From the NCBI GenBank assembly GCA_947505055.1, contig CANNLO010000152.1:1-10620 (forward strand): 10,620 bases of DNA. The letters run 5' to 3'. A program made the translations under genes and the position numbers. The DNA comes from Methylococcaceae bacterium (lineage in GTDB: Bacteria; Pseudomonadota; Gammaproteobacteria; Methylococcales; Methylomonadaceae). Shown piece after piece: positions 1 to 8,230 of this stretch; position 1 is the stretch's first letter, and each line of letters opens with the position of its first letter. The notes under the pieces were generated by a model. It did not search any database, had not been told where the DNA came from, and was given only the letters and a program-made list of their open reading frames with translations.

Positions 1-201
1 CATTAATGGCATCAAATTGGCGGGAAATATCAAAATCAAACCGGCAATAGACAGCGCAAAGGTGCTTTCGACACTTTGTTTACGAGGTCGTTGCAACAAA
101 TAGCCGCAGCGCGGGCAGTGTGCTTTTTCACCCACTTCAGGAGCAGTTAATTTTAGCAACAAGTCACATTCGGGGCAGGCAGTGAAGTTTATCTGGGTCA
201 T
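1..201 (-). CDS. pqiA: PqiA-family membrane protein, N-terminal part (truncated by window edge)
   Basis: The first 67 codons are visible from ATG at 201-199; the frame is open to the window edge, so the gene continues to the left. The protein starts with a zinc-ribbon made of two CxxC pairs (C9-P-E-C12 and C29-P-R-C32), then a short basic linker, then the beginning of a hydrophobic segment (from about residue 47) that ends in an FPANLMPLM stretch. The cytoplasmic zinc ribbon followed by a membrane segment with a PAN-LxPxM motif is the layout of the paraquat-inducible protein A family (PqiA, YebS/LetA). These inner-membrane proteins work with MCE proteins (PqiB, YebT/LetB) in lipid transport across the envelope. 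An MCE partner would be expected downstream, outside the window. No good Shine-Dalgarno is visible, but a promoter lies just upstream. PqiA and YebS cannot be told apart from this fragment. Confidence 0.85.
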   Translation of the reverse strand, partial: MTQINFTACPECDLLLKLTAPEVGEKAHCPRCGYLLQRPRKQSVESTFALSIAGLILIFPANLMPLM

Positions 202-232
202 GTTAAGTGCAAATATTCAGTGTGTTATGGAT

Positions 233-261
233 ATTATCCACGCTGAAGCTCTACTTGTCAT
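233..261 (-). promoter_or_regulatory. sigma70-type promoter for the pqiA-like gene
   Basis: Read on the minus strand, ATGACA (261-256) is followed after exactly 17 bp by GATAAT (238-233). Each hexamer matches the TTGACA/TATAAT consensus at 5 of 6 positions. Transcription would begin near 226, giving a leader of about 25 nt before the ATG at 201. This is a sequence match only. Confidence 0.55.
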
Positions 262-362
262 TTTGGGCTTTAAGGATAGATTGAGTCTTTTGATGACTAG
301 CAACCAAATGCTATGAGATTGTTTGAAGTATTCGACAGAATGCTTGATTCATTTGTGCGGGT

Positions 363-617
363 TTATTCTTTTTCTTCGGCCTTTTTGACCCGGATTTTGC
401 TGCCAGCGATTTCCTGACCATTAAGTTTATTGATGGCGGCTTTGGCTTCGCCCTGCTTTGGCATTTCGACAAAGCCAAATCCTTTTGATTTGCCCGTGTC
501 TTTGTCTATTACCACAGAACAGGACTGAACTGTACCGTTTACCTCGAAGATAGTTCGAAGTTCTGCTTCCGTTGTGGTGCGAGCTAAATTGCGTATTAGT
601 AGTTTCATTGGTGTCAT
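363..617 (-). CDS. small RRM-domain RNA-binding protein
   Basis: This 84-residue protein is a single RNA-recognition motif and almost nothing else. RNP2 is LLIRNL (residues 6-11) and RNP1 is KGFGFVEM (45-52), with the two aromatic residues that stack on RNA bases (F47, F49). The beta-alpha-beta-beta-alpha-beta order is complete, and the tail is short and charged (KKAEEKE), with no glycine-rich extension. Such stand-alone bacterial RRM proteins bind single-stranded RNA and are often cold- or stress-responsive; their targets are mostly unknown, so the role here is inferred. The start could be ATG 617 or the fourth codon ATG 608. The latter would give the MKLLIRNL beginning common in this family, and neither has a clear Shine-Dalgarno. 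The gene stands alone, with about 110 bp upstream and 161 bp downstream free of genes. Confidence 0.9.
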   Translation of the reverse strand: MTPMKLLIRNLARTTTEAELRTIFEVNGTVQSCSVVIDKDTGKSKGFGFVEMPKQGEAKAAINKLNGQEIAGSKIRVKKAEEKE

Positions 618-628
618 CGGGTAGTCAG

Positions 629-645
629 ATTATAAGTCGATTATA
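629..645 (-). promoter_or_regulatory. candidate -10 elements upstream of the RRM gene
   Basis: Two perfect TATAAT hexamers are read on the minus strand at 645-640 and 634-629, 12 to 28 bp before the RRM start. Neither has a good -35 hexamer at the usual distance. A perfect 10-bp palindrome, TTAACGTTAA (653-662), lies just upstream and overlaps the place where a -35 element would be; it might be a regulator site. AT-rich DNA makes TATAAT matches common, so this is only a candidate. Confidence 0.3.
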
Positions 646-725
646 TACCTTCTTAACGTTAACGACTTTTTATAACGAATTACTCAAATTTTGTCTACCA
701 TCGGGCTTTGTCCTTAGCCCTTAAA

Positions 726-836
726 CTATCGCAAGGCGGCAGTGGATTGATGGGCTACTTTTTTGTCCATTTTCATGCCTTCTCCACAACCTGTGAGGGT
801 TAAAACCAAAACACATAGGCATGTTAATATTTTCAT
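726..836 (-). CDS. small lipoprotein (36 aa, entericidin-like in form)
   Basis: An ATG at 836-834 opens a 36-codon frame ending at TAG 728-726. It has a strong Shine-Dalgarno, GGAG (846-843), 6 nt before the ATG. The product is a lipoprotein signal peptide with a very short mature part: K2, a hydrophobic core (residues 3-14) and the lipobox L-T-G-C with the lipidated cysteine at C17. About 19 polar residues follow (GEGMKMDKK and on). Signal peptidase II would cut before C17. Residue +2 is glycine, not aspartate, so outer-membrane sorting is expected. Size and form recall the entericidin-type peptides, but the mature sequence does not clearly match them, so the function is unknown. It lies 55 bp downstream of the FemAB-like gene on the same strand and may share its transcript. 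Confidence 0.65.
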   Translation of the reverse strand: MKILTCLCVLVLTLTGCGEGMKMDKKVAHQSTAALR

Positions 837-891
837 AAATTACTCCAAAATGATTGTAAGAACTTGGTCGCTAGGCAAGTCGTTTGGTGAG

Positions 892-2022
892 TTATTGTTT
901 AAAAGGTAAATAAGTAGCCGCATCCTGTTTATAGTTTTGCATGTATTGTTGCTCTCTGACTAAAAAATGATCAATCGCTTTTGCAAAACCGGGATCTTTT
1001 ATCCAGTGTGCGGAATAAGTAGTGACTGGCTCGAAACCGCGCGAAATCTTATGCTCCCCTTGTGCGCCAGAATCAAAGCGCTTCAAACCATGTTCGATGC
1101 AATAATCCAATCCCTGGTAATAACAGGCTTCAAAATGCAGGCTGTTATATTCTTCATAACAACCCCAGTAGCGACCATAGAGAGTATCTGCACCAACAAA
1201 ACTCAACGCTGCAGCAATTGGGTTATCATCTTTAAAAGCCAGAATCAGTAATAAGAAGTTTCCCATGGTGGCCGCAATTTGCTGAAAGAATGCCAGATTT
1301 AAATAGGGCTGTGAACTTCTTTTTAAATAGGTCATCGCGTAAAACCGATAAAAAATCTGCCATTGCTGCTCGCTAACCTCGTCTCCTGCAATCTGCAACA
1401 AACTTATACCCTGCTCGCTGACTCGTCTACGTTCACGTTTTAGCATTTTTCGTTTACTGGCATTCATGGTTCCTAGAAAATCATTAAAATCACGGTAACC
1501 TTTATTAAACCAGTGAAACTGCACACCTTCACGAATACTTAATCCTGATTCTTTTAACTGTTCTGCTTGTTGTGGTTCAGGGAACAAACAATGCCAAGAA
1601 GAAATGTTCTGCTGTTGTGAATGCAGTTTAATGAAAGCCAGTAAAACTCGCATGACCTTAACTTGGTCAGCAGGATCTAGGCATACTATCCTTGATCCTT
1701 GGCAGGGTGTAAAGGGAATTGCGCACAACCATTTGGGATAATAATGAATACCCTGTTGCTGATAAGCCTGAGCCCATTGATGATCAAAGACATATTCGCC
1801 CCAAGAGTGCTGCTTCAGGTATTGTGGCATCAGCGCAACCAGTTCATCTGCATTCATAACCAGTAAATGGGCAGGCCCCCAGCCGGTTTGTTCACAGATA
1901 GAACTACTCTCTTCAAGTGCCAATAAGAATTCATGACGCAAAAAAGGATAAGCATCGCCGACCAGTCGATTCCAATCTGCGCAATCAACTTGGGTCATAG
2001 AATTGATTAGTTTTACTTCCAT
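892..2022 (-). CDS. COG3146 / DUF482 FemAB-like protein (GNAT fold, possible peptidoglycan link)
   Basis: This 376-residue protein has the typical full length and landmarks of the DUF482 (FemAB_like) family. These are SWGEYVFD at 73-80, a PKWLCAIPFTPCQGSR block at 96-111, a basic patch ASKRKMLKRERRR at 188-200, and a C-terminal signature with FEACYYQG at 297-304, GAQGEHK at 319-325 and RGFEP at 328-332. The family is built from two GNAT-like halves related to the FemABX aminoacyl transferases and is often labelled a peptidoglycan biosynthesis or recognition protein, but its reaction has not been shown as far as I know. No signal peptide is visible, so it should be cytoplasmic. ATG 2022 is chosen because beta-strand 1 (VKLINS) begins at once after it; M9 is a weaker alternative. 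It is divergent from the DUF938 gene, with 51 bp between the starts. Confidence 0.88.
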   Translation of the reverse strand: MEVKLINSMTQVDCADWNRLVGDAYPFLRHEFLLALEESSSICEQTGWGPAHLLVMNADELVALMPQYLKQHSWGEYVFDHQWAQAYQQQGIHYYPKWLCAIPFTPCQGSRIVCLDPADQVKVMRVLLAFIKLHSQQQNISSWHCLFPEPQQAEQLKESGLSIREGVQFHWFNKGYRDFNDFLGTMNASKRKMLKRERRRVSEQGISLLQIAGDEVSEQQWQIFYRFYAMTYLKRSSQPYLNLAFFQQIAATMGNFLLLILAFKDDNPIAAALSFVGADTLYGRYWGCYEEYNSLHFEACYYQGLDYCIEHGLKRFDSGAQGEHKISRGFEPVTTYSAHWIKDPGFAKAIDHFLVREQQYMQNYKQDAATYLPFKQ

Positions 2023-2073
2023 TTTTAAAACCAGTACATTTAAAACAACAGAATATCATCAATCTCAAAAATA

Positions 2074-2682
2074 ATGACTCATAAACCTTTTTCACAAGCC
2101 TGCGAAAACAATAAAGAACCTATTTTACAAATTATCAGTCGTGTATTTTGTCAGTCAACTACGGTTTGGGAAATTGGCAGCGGCACCGGACAGCATGGCT
2201 GCCATTTTGCAAGACATCTTCCGCATCTCGTATGGCAGCCTACCGATAGAAAAGAAAATATTTCCGCTATTGATTTGTTGCAGGAAGACGCTGAATTAAC
2301 CAACTTGAAACCGGCCTTGGTGCTGGATGTAAATGATACAGACTGGCCATGCGATGCAATAGAGGCATTATTTACCGCCAATACCTTACACATCATGAGC
2401 TGGAAAGAGGTAGGGGTGTTTTTCAGGCGATTGAACGAATATCTGGTTCCCAAGGCATTTATTTGTATTTATGGGCCTTTTAACTATAACGGTGCTTTTA
2501 CCAGTGATAGTAATGCACATTTTGATCAATGGCTTAAAAGTCAAAATCCGTTGAGCGGTATCAGAAATTTTGAAGACATAATTTCTTTGGCCGCGTCCAA
2601 TGACTTAAATTTGGTTAATGATTTCGCCATGCCCGCGAACAATCGTTTACTTGTCCTACAAAATAACTGGGAGCTTAATTAG
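2074..2682 (+). CDS. DUF938 family SAM-dependent methyltransferase
   Basis: This 202-residue protein is a full-length member of the DUF938 (UPF0585) family, the bacterial relatives of animal METTL26. It opens with the family's KPFSQACENNKEPIL (residues 4-18). Motif I for S-adenosylmethionine is EIGSGTGQH (33-41), and an acidic residue, D58, ends the second strand. The family markers NTLHIMSW (103-110) and YGPFNYNG (133-140) are present, followed by the TSDSNAHFD segment. It is a cytoplasmic class I methyltransferase fold; the substrate is unknown. No clear Shine-Dalgarno precedes ATG 2074, but the family match starts within four residues of it. Its stop (2680-2682) is followed one base later by the GTG of the next gene, so the two are very likely co-translated. 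Confidence 0.9.
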   Translation: MTHKPFSQACENNKEPILQIISRVFCQSTTVWEIGSGTGQHGCHFARHLPHLVWQPTDRKENISAIDLLQEDAELTNLKPALVLDVNDTDWPCDAIEALFTANTLHIMSWKEVGVFFRRLNEYLVPKAFICIYGPFNYNGAFTSDSNAHFDQWLKSQNPLSGIRNFEDIISLAASNDLNLVNDFAMPANNRLLVLQNNWELN

Positions 2683-2683
2683 C

Positions 2684-3187
2684 GTGTTTATTTATTCCTT
2701 ACCTATTTTCTTTAACAACATTGGTTTAGCCAGTCCTTTAGAGTTGCTGATTATTTTTATGGCGCTCTTTGGGGCCTTGTTTATGGTTGCTTTGTTTTTT
2801 GGTAGCGATATGCAACAAAAAACAACTGACAACTATTTATTGGCCGGTTGGAACGGAAGTTCTCCACTCAGTTGGGTGTTCTGGCCATTTTTTGTAATCT
2901 TGAATGCGAGTTTATATACGGCTGATACGCTGGCAAAAAACGGACAATTTACGGTGTCCAGTTGGGATGATGTTCATTTAATGCTGTTGCTACCGGCTGT
3001 CTGGTGGACCACGGCTGTATGGCGGTGTTCACCCAATACCACGCTATGTGTTTGGTCAGCGTGCGCCAGGTTACTGACGCTCAGTGTGTTTTTTGAATAT
3101 AGCCTGAAGTTATTGATACGCTTGGATTACCCACGAATTTTCTTTGAGTGTGATGAGTTGTTACTGGATTATGGCAGCTGTTTTTAA
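2684..3187 (+). CDS. small multi-pass membrane protein of unknown function
   Basis: I do not recognise this family. The frame is open from 2618, but the useful start is GTG 2684, one base after the DUF938 stop. A GGGAG Shine-Dalgarno (2669-2673) lies 10 nt upstream, and the residues before GTG 2684 are an out-of-frame reading of the DUF938 tail. The 167-residue product is strongly hydrophobic, with probable membrane spans at about residues 1-12, 17-40, 67-87 and 101-116 and possibly a fifth near 127-145. Between spans 2 and 3 is a polar loop containing QQKTTDNYLLAGWNG. It is rich in Trp and Phe and holds several Cys in its second half (residues 118, 125, 129), with no CxxC pair. Tight coupling suggests expression with the methyltransferase. 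There is no obvious terminator after the stop. Confidence 0.6.
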   Translation: MFIYSLPIFFNNIGLASPLELLIIFMALFGALFMVALFFGSDMQQKTTDNYLLAGWNGSSPLSWVFWPFFVILNASLYTADTLAKNGQFTVSSWDDVHLMLLLPAVWWTTAVWRCSPNTTLCVWSACARLLTLSVFFEYSLKLLIRLDYPRIFFECDELLLDYGSCF

Positions 3188-3366
3188 CTTAAGGTCATTG
3201 GAAATGAACTACACACAAGTTAGGAGTCGGCATAAAAAAAGCACAGCGCTATCCGCGATAACTATCATTAGTGGAACTGGGCAGAAAGCGTGAAAAATAT
3301 GCTTCTATGAATTCTACTGGTGTATTAAATAGACTGATCTGATGCTATTTACAGGCCTGATATAAA

Positions 3367-6300
3367 TCACAAAAGAACAACATTGACGTGTTTGCCAAAG
3401 ACCTCTTGAACCGTTGGTATCAAATGATCATGATGGCTAAGGAAGATAACTTGGGTTTGTTCGGACAAGGCTTTAAGCGCTTCAAATCCGGATTTTGACC
3501 GAATATCATCATAGTTAATAAACAAGTCATCAGCAATGAAGGGTAAAGGCGTGGCCTGTTCCAGGTGCATCTCAAGAGCAGCCAATCTAAGTGCCAAGTA
3601 AAGCTGATCTCTTGTGCCATCACTCATACCGGAAATGCCGACTGGTTTGTTATCGGAGCGCAACCCTTCTAAAACCATAGGATCCTTCTCAAAATCAACA
3701 ATCAGCTTGCTATAACCCCCGGACGTCAATGTCGAAAAGATTGTGCTGGCGCGTTGTAATAAAGGCCCCTGCTTTTCTTCCCGGTAACGGTCAATTGACC
3801 AACGAAGCAAACGCCCGGCGGTGAATACTTTTATGTAACGCTCTGCAACATCTGACATTTGTGCAAGCGCTTCTTGGCGTTTAGCCTCCGCTTGCGTTGC
3901 CGCATCCGTACCGCCGATTTCCGATAAAAATCGCTGTGCATTTGCATTTTCAGCGGCTAGTGTCGTTTGCCGATTGACCGTATCAGCAAGTTCATCGTTA
4001 ATTCGTACAAGTTCAGCAGGAAGCAAAACCAGGTTAGCCGCATCAATCTCTGCTTCTATTTGCAGACGCGTTAGGCCATCCCCTCCATTGAGAAGCGTGG
4101 TTCTGGCATTGATTATCTCTGTACTAAGACACCGTCGTTCGTCAGAGCGAACAATAGCGTCATTCAACAAAACAGTGTTATCCACGCCGGCTCTTTCCAT
4201 TAAAGGCTTCAAACTTGCCGTCGCTGTTTGACTGGATTCCTTTGCTTCCAAGACCTGATTAGTTGCAACAAGTAGGGCTTCTTTAAGTCGAGTGCTTTCC
4301 GCATAAGAGTCGCGGGCGCGGGTCAAGCGAGCTGCTAATGCTTGCGTTATTTGCTCAGCAAACTGGCTATTAAGCTCGGGCGCAATTATCTGCGCCACTC
4401 GATTGGCTTCGACTGTAAATGCGCTCAGATCAGCATTCATGGTATCAATACGCTCGCTCTGTATTTGCCGCATCTTTTCTAATTTTTCTGCTATTTGATC
4501 AATAAGTTCAAGAGCACTTTCCACCGCACCACAATCACTGCCCGGCGCTAAGCCAGCCTTGACAAGCGTTGTTGACCAAGCTTCTGCCCAATGACTTTTC
4601 GCGGTTTTTGCCTCCTCAGTGCATTGCTTTAAAGTAGTAGCGAGGACCTGAGCGGTAAGCAATTGTGCTGCCAAGGTTTCATGACGAACTCTAGCACTGT
4701 CGATAGTTTGTATATAGCCTTCTGCCTGAATACTTAGAACTGACAAGCTATCAGTTTCACCCACTGGAAGCTTTGCTTCTTGTAATGCCATAGCAAGATT
4801 GTGTCTGGATTCTGAAATTGATCGACAAAATGAATCCAAATCATCCTGTGTCACCTGGATGACAGCAGCGGCAGTCAGTACTTTGTCGCGTTTAAGCATC
4901 CAGGCACCCGCATCTTCCAAGAGCAGGCCATCCAAAACAAGACCAGTCATTTCTTGATTCCATAGCGCATCAAACAGTTGCAGATTTTCTTCCAGACGTG
5001 AACACTGCTCTTCTATCATCCGCAGGGTTTGCATCTCCCGTTCTAGTCGATGATTCAAGCTTTGAAGTTCTGTTGCTTCCTCAACATCATCAAGTCGCTT
5101 GTCCGCGACTTTGTCAGCATAGGTTAGCTTCTCTTCAAATTTGTGTTCTTCTTGCTGTAGGTCTAGCACACCGGTTTTTATAGCTCTCCATGAGGCATCT
5201 CTCTCAGTTCGTGCTTCAATCACCGCCTCAGCTGTTGTGGGCTGATGCAGTTCTTTAAACTGGGCAATTTGCAGTTCAATCTTGGCAATCTCAGTTGTTT
5301 GATTTTTTAAGCGCAGTGATTCAGCCTTCCGATCGGCGCTAAGTGCCTGCCGCTCTTGCATTAAACGATTTATTTTTTCTTGCCCGGGAGGCTGTAGCGC
5401 CATTAAGTCAGGCAAGTGCTTGCTCCACTGCCCCAGTTCCAGAAATAAACCTTCCAACGCTGACTTCGCCTTGGTCAGCGTAGCCTGTTGTTTCTGAATG
5501 GCTACTTCTGTGGCACCGAATGACTTGGCATTTGCTAACGCCGCCCGCAGAGCCGGCTTTATCACTCCGGTATTCAAGTCGACCAATTGTATTGACAGTA
5601 TTTCAATTTCAGAACACTTGATCTGTTCGGCCTGCTCTGCTGACTGTAAGGTCTTAATCATGCCTCCATGATCACGGATTAGTCGACTAAGCTCACGTCG
5701 AATAATCAATGTCGGGAGGCGTTGAGCACAGTCATTTTCAGTGTCAGGTGTCCATCCCAGTTGGGTGCAGCCATGACAAACCACTTGCCAAAGCACCGCT
5801 ATTTCATATTTTCGATTTGTAATATCTCGATCATAAGCACTGTATTGAAGGCGAAGATTATCCAGTTTGTTGATGTCGGCAGCTATTTCTAGAACGGCTT
5901 CATCAACTTCGATCTTTGCCAAGTTTTCGGTGATTTTTCTAAGTTCATTTTTGCGCAGTTCCAGTAGCTGATCGGCTATGGCAAGCTCTCTTTCTGCTGT
6001 TATAAGGATGGCAGCGGCGTCGATAGGCAATTCTGTCACATCACCCAATTCAGCCAGTTTATGTTCATTTTCCCTAACAGTAATAAGAAACGGTGCCAGC
6101 CTTCGAATACGTTCAAGACTACTACGCTGATTTTGGAGCTGTTGATGGTGTTCACGCTCAATACTCAGCGCTGTTTGCAACGTTTCAACTTTACTATTAG
6201 CCTCGGCCCATACTTTAGTTCGTACAGTGGCTTCCTTTAACGCTGTGGTCGCTTTTTCGAGTTGGTCGGCAGCGATATAATACGCTCTGTCATTCGATTT

Positions 6301-6825
6301 TCTTGGTGCCCAAAGCTTATCCGCTTCGGCAACCAGCGTGTCACGAATTTTACCAAGATTCGCCACACCTGCCGCAGATTGGAACAGAATTTGGCCCACA
6401 TCGTTCTCGGCATTAAGAATACTATTGCCGCCTGAGACCAAACGTGTATGGTCAAGGCCAAACATTTGATCAAAGAAGCTTCTATCCGCAGCGCCCAAAA
6501 ATGGCGTCAGCGCAGTATCTGGCAATACTTCATCCAATGGAGAGCGCAGCGTTTTCTTTAGGGCCTTTGCCCGGTGAAAGTCTAATGCGTCAACGGTATT
6601 GCTGATGGATGCGCCCAAACGCATTTCATTCAGTGGGTGCAAAAAACTGAGCGGCGAACGCGAGGGGATTCCGAACAATAAATCAACAATGGCAGACCGC
6701 AATGTTGATTTGCCTGCCTCATTGGGTCCTACGATCAAATGAAAATCTTGTTTAGTAGTAGGAAACTCAACAACACGGCCAGAGAATTTGCCATATTTGA
6801 TCAGGTCTAAGCGGTTGAAGCGCAT
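3367..6825 (-). CDS. yhaN: YhaN-type SbcC/Rad50-like ATPase
   Basis: This 1152-residue protein is a complete SMC/Rad50-like ATPase of the YhaN type. Walker A is GPNEAGKST (residues 33-41), and the N-terminal lobe has the family block FGLDHTRLVSGGNSIL. The middle (about 190-1000) is largely charged, Leu/Gln/Glu-rich coiled coil. The C-terminal lobe carries an ABC signature-like GMSDGTRDQ (1066-1074), Walker B ending in FIADD (1096-1100) and an H-loop at SHHDH (1130-1134). The halves fold together into one head, and the coiled coil protrudes from it. With the adjoining SbcD/Mre11-type nuclease it should make an ATP-driven complex that processes DNA ends or hairpins, by analogy with SbcCD; YhaN itself is little characterised. 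ATG 6825 starts 2 bp after the yhaO stop, with AAGG about 10 nt upstream inside the yhaO end. No convincing zinc hook was seen. Confidence 0.9.
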   Translation of the reverse strand: MRFNRLDLIKYGKFSGRVVEFPTTKQDFHLIVGPNEAGKSTLRSAIVDLLFGIPSRSPLSFLHPLNEMRLGASISNTVDALDFHRAKALKKTLRSPLDEVLPDTALTPFLGAADRSFFDQMFGLDHTRLVSGGNSILNAENDVGQILFQSAAGVANLGKIRDTLVAEADKLWAPRKSNDRAYYIAADQLEKATTALKEATVRTKVWAEANSKVETLQTALSIEREHHQQLQNQRSSLERIRRLAPFLITVRENEHKLAELGDVTELPIDAAAILITAERELAIADQLLELRKNELRKITENLAKIEVDEAVLEIAADINKLDNLRLQYSAYDRDITNRKYEIAVLWQVVCHGCTQLGWTPDTENDCAQRLPTLIIRRELSRLIRDHGGMIKTLQSAEQAEQIKCSEIEILSIQLVDLNTGVIKPALRAALANAKSFGATEVAIQKQQATLTKAKSALEGLFLELGQWSKHLPDLMALQPPGQEKINRLMQERQALSADRKAESLRLKNQTTEIAKIELQIAQFKELHQPTTAEAVIEARTERDASWRAIKTGVLDLQQEEHKFEEKLTYADKVADKRLDDVEEATELQSLNHRLEREMQTLRMIEEQCSRLEENLQLFDALWNQEMTGLVLDGLLLEDAGAWMLKRDKVLTAAAVIQVTQDDLDSFCRSISESRHNLAMALQEAKLPVGETDSLSVLSIQAEGYIQTIDSARVRHETLAAQLLTAQVLATTLKQCTEEAKTAKSHWAEAWSTTLVKAGLAPGSDCGAVESALELIDQIAEKLEKMRQIQSERIDTMNADLSAFTVEANRVAQIIAPELNSQFAEQITQALAARLTRARDSYAESTRLKEALLVATNQVLEAKESSQTATASLKPLMERAGVDNTVLLNDAIVRSDERRCLSTEIINARTTLLNGGDGLTRLQIEAEIDAANLVLLPAELVRINDELADTVNRQTTLAAENANAQRFLSEIGGTDAATQAEAKRQEALAQMSDVAERYIKVFTAGRLLRWSIDRYREEKQGPLLQRASTIFSTLTSGGYSKLIVDFEKDPMVLEGLRSDNKPVGISGMSDGTRDQLYLALRLAALEMHLEQATPLPFIADDLFINYDDIRSKSGFEALKALSEQTQVIFLSHHDHLIPTVQEVFGKHVNVVLL

Positions 6826-6827
6826 CG

Positions 6828-8084
6828 TTAGTTCACCTTAGCTAAATGAGACACCAGTCCCGGGCTGACTTCTCGCACTAAAGACTTAAGGTCGCCAGTG
6901 CGAATGGCTTTAAAGTATGGGACACTGGTTTGTAATTCCAAAGGCGCTTTATTGACCAGGCCCAACAGCTCTATTTGCAAGTTATTAAGAAAGTCGGGAT
7001 CTGATTCAGCCGCACAAAGAAGTTCCTGCAAGTCTGAGAGCGCATCGACGCGTGCTCGCAGCTCATCGCCATTATCTACCGCTGAAGTCGCTACCTTGAC
7101 TTTCTCAATCCAGAGTCGCTCTTCGCCCATGGCAACCGCCAAGGCTAAAACTTCAGCACGCAGTTGCAATTCCAATCCAAAAAGATCACCGTGAGCGTCC
7201 GTTTGTCCGACCAAAGTAACTCTTACGGCAAGAGGAAGGGTATGTACGCTGCTATTTAAAAGTTCGTCCAGGCATTTACCTATAGCGCACACGACGTCCT
7301 CTAAGGTATGGCTCTCGGTTACATCAACCTCAAGACTTACCCAGCGGAGGACATCAACAAACAGTCGGCTAATGTCCTGAACGCCATGCTCATCAGCAGT
7401 CACAATAATCGCTCCGCGCGGACCGGTTTCTCTGATATGGCGCCCCTGAAGGTTGCCAGGAAATACCACCGTCGAAGCACCTTCCCATATTTGATATTCA
7501 TGAACATGCCCGAGTGCCCAGTACTGATAACCCTTGGCATGAAGCTCGTCGAGACTGCACGGGGCATAGTTCGCATGCGCTGAGTTTCCTTCAAGCGCCG
7601 TATGTAGTACACCGATATTTAACATACCCGGCACAGGAACAGGATATCCCGACGCAAGATTTTCTGTGGTCTCTCTCTCCTTAAAGCTGCGTCCATGCAA
7701 GACAACCTTTAAGTGTTCCAGACAAAAAGTGCTGGGTTTCTTGGTATCGAAAGTAAAGACATTGTCAGGCAGTTGTAACTTTTTGGTCATTTCACTCTCG
7801 GCATCGTGGTTACCGAAAAGCACATAAACAGGAATACCTGCTTTTTTTAGGCGGCCCATTTCTTTGCAGAAATAAATGCCTGTATTATGATCCTTCCAAG
7901 TGCCGTCGTAGAGATCGCCAGCAATCACCATAAAGTCAATCTGTTGATCCAGCGCTTCGCTAACTAGATTGGTAAACGCATCGCGAGTCGCCGTGCGCAG
8001 CATCTCAATAGGCGCATCAGCATAAGCGGTCAAACCCGTTAACGGACTATCTAAATGTATGTCTGCCGCATGAATAAATTTCAT
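6828..8084 (-). CDS. yhaO: YhaO-type SbcD/Mre11-like metallophosphoesterase nuclease
   Basis: This 418-residue protein has all five calcineurin-like phosphoesterase motifs of the Mre11/SbcD nucleases: AADIHLDSP with D8 and H10, GDLYD (56-60), GNHD (91-94), a histidine at H161 in GVLHTALEG, and GHVH (192-195). These residues bind the two catalytic metals (usually Mn). Beyond about residue 230 is a C-terminal region that, in this family, holds the capping domain and the part that contacts the Rad50-like partner. The expected activity is metal-dependent endo/exonuclease action on DNA ends, gated by the ATPase encoded next. Its cognate partner is the directly following yhaN, 2 bp away, so the two form an operon. 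The start ATG 8084 has an AGGGG Shine-Dalgarno 8 nt upstream. The family is full length, with no broken motif. Confidence 0.92.
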   Translation of the reverse strand: MKFIHAADIHLDSPLTGLTAYADAPIEMLRTATRDAFTNLVSEALDQQIDFMVIAGDLYDGTWKDHNTGIYFCKEMGRLKKAGIPVYVLFGNHDAESEMTKKLQLPDNVFTFDTKKPSTFCLEHLKVVLHGRSFKERETTENLASGYPVPVPGMLNIGVLHTALEGNSAHANYAPCSLDELHAKGYQYWALGHVHEYQIWEGASTVVFPGNLQGRHIRETGPRGAIIVTADEHGVQDISRLFVDVLRWVSLEVDVTESHTLEDVVCAIGKCLDELLNSSVHTLPLAVRVTLVGQTDAHGDLFGLELQLRAEVLALAVAMGEERLWIEKVKVATSAVDNGDELRARVDALSDLQELLCAAESDPDFLNNLQIELLGLVNKAPLELQTSVPYFKAIRTGDLKSLVREVSPGLVSHLAKVN

Positions 8085-8128
8085 TAACTTGCCCCTATTT
8101 GTTTAATGAGTCGTCGATACTTGAAAAG

Positions 8129-8230
8129 TCAGCAGTAAACACGCTTAATTATTGCGCGATAAATATTCTCAAGATCCAATGCTACTTCATTTTTTAATTC
8201 TTCTTTGAAAAGAGGAAATTTAGCTGTCAA
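8129..8230 (-). CDS. possible 33-aa ORF overlapping the parB stop
   Basis: A TTG codon (8230-8228) overlaps the parB TGA (8229-8227) in a TTGA arrangement and opens 33 codons ending at TGA 8131-8129. The predicted peptide (TAKFPLFKEELKNEVALDLENIYRAI in part) is amphipathic and looks more like protein than random translation. However, there is no clear Shine-Dalgarno and TTG is a weak start. It sits in the 142-bp gap between parB and yhaO on the same strand. It could be a translationally coupled small protein, a relic of a longer gene or chance. Confidence 0.2.
   Translation of the reverse strand: MTAKFPLFKEELKNEVALDLENIYRAIIKRVYC

Noticed and set aside
703..720. GGGCT/AGCCC hairpin just after the small lipoprotein
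   Set aside because: Five-pair stem, 8-nt loop and no T-run on the minus strand; not convincing as a terminator.
3230..3260. Minus-strand T-run after AGCGCTGTGC as a terminator for yhaN
   Set aside because: Only a 3-4 bp stem can be drawn; not enough for a terminator.
3974..4231. 85-codon plus-strand ORF inside yhaN, and similar ORFs at 4998, 6237, 6898, 7308 and 7400
   Set aside because: These are shadows of the coding frames of yhaN and yhaO, which have complete family motifs.
5767..5778. CHGC (residues 350-353) in the YhaN coiled-coil region as a Rad50 zinc hook
   Set aside because: It is far from the midpoint of a 1152-residue chain, lies in a segment that looks helical-globular rather than at a coiled-coil apex, and YhaN proteins are not known to have a zinc hook. 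Probably chance.
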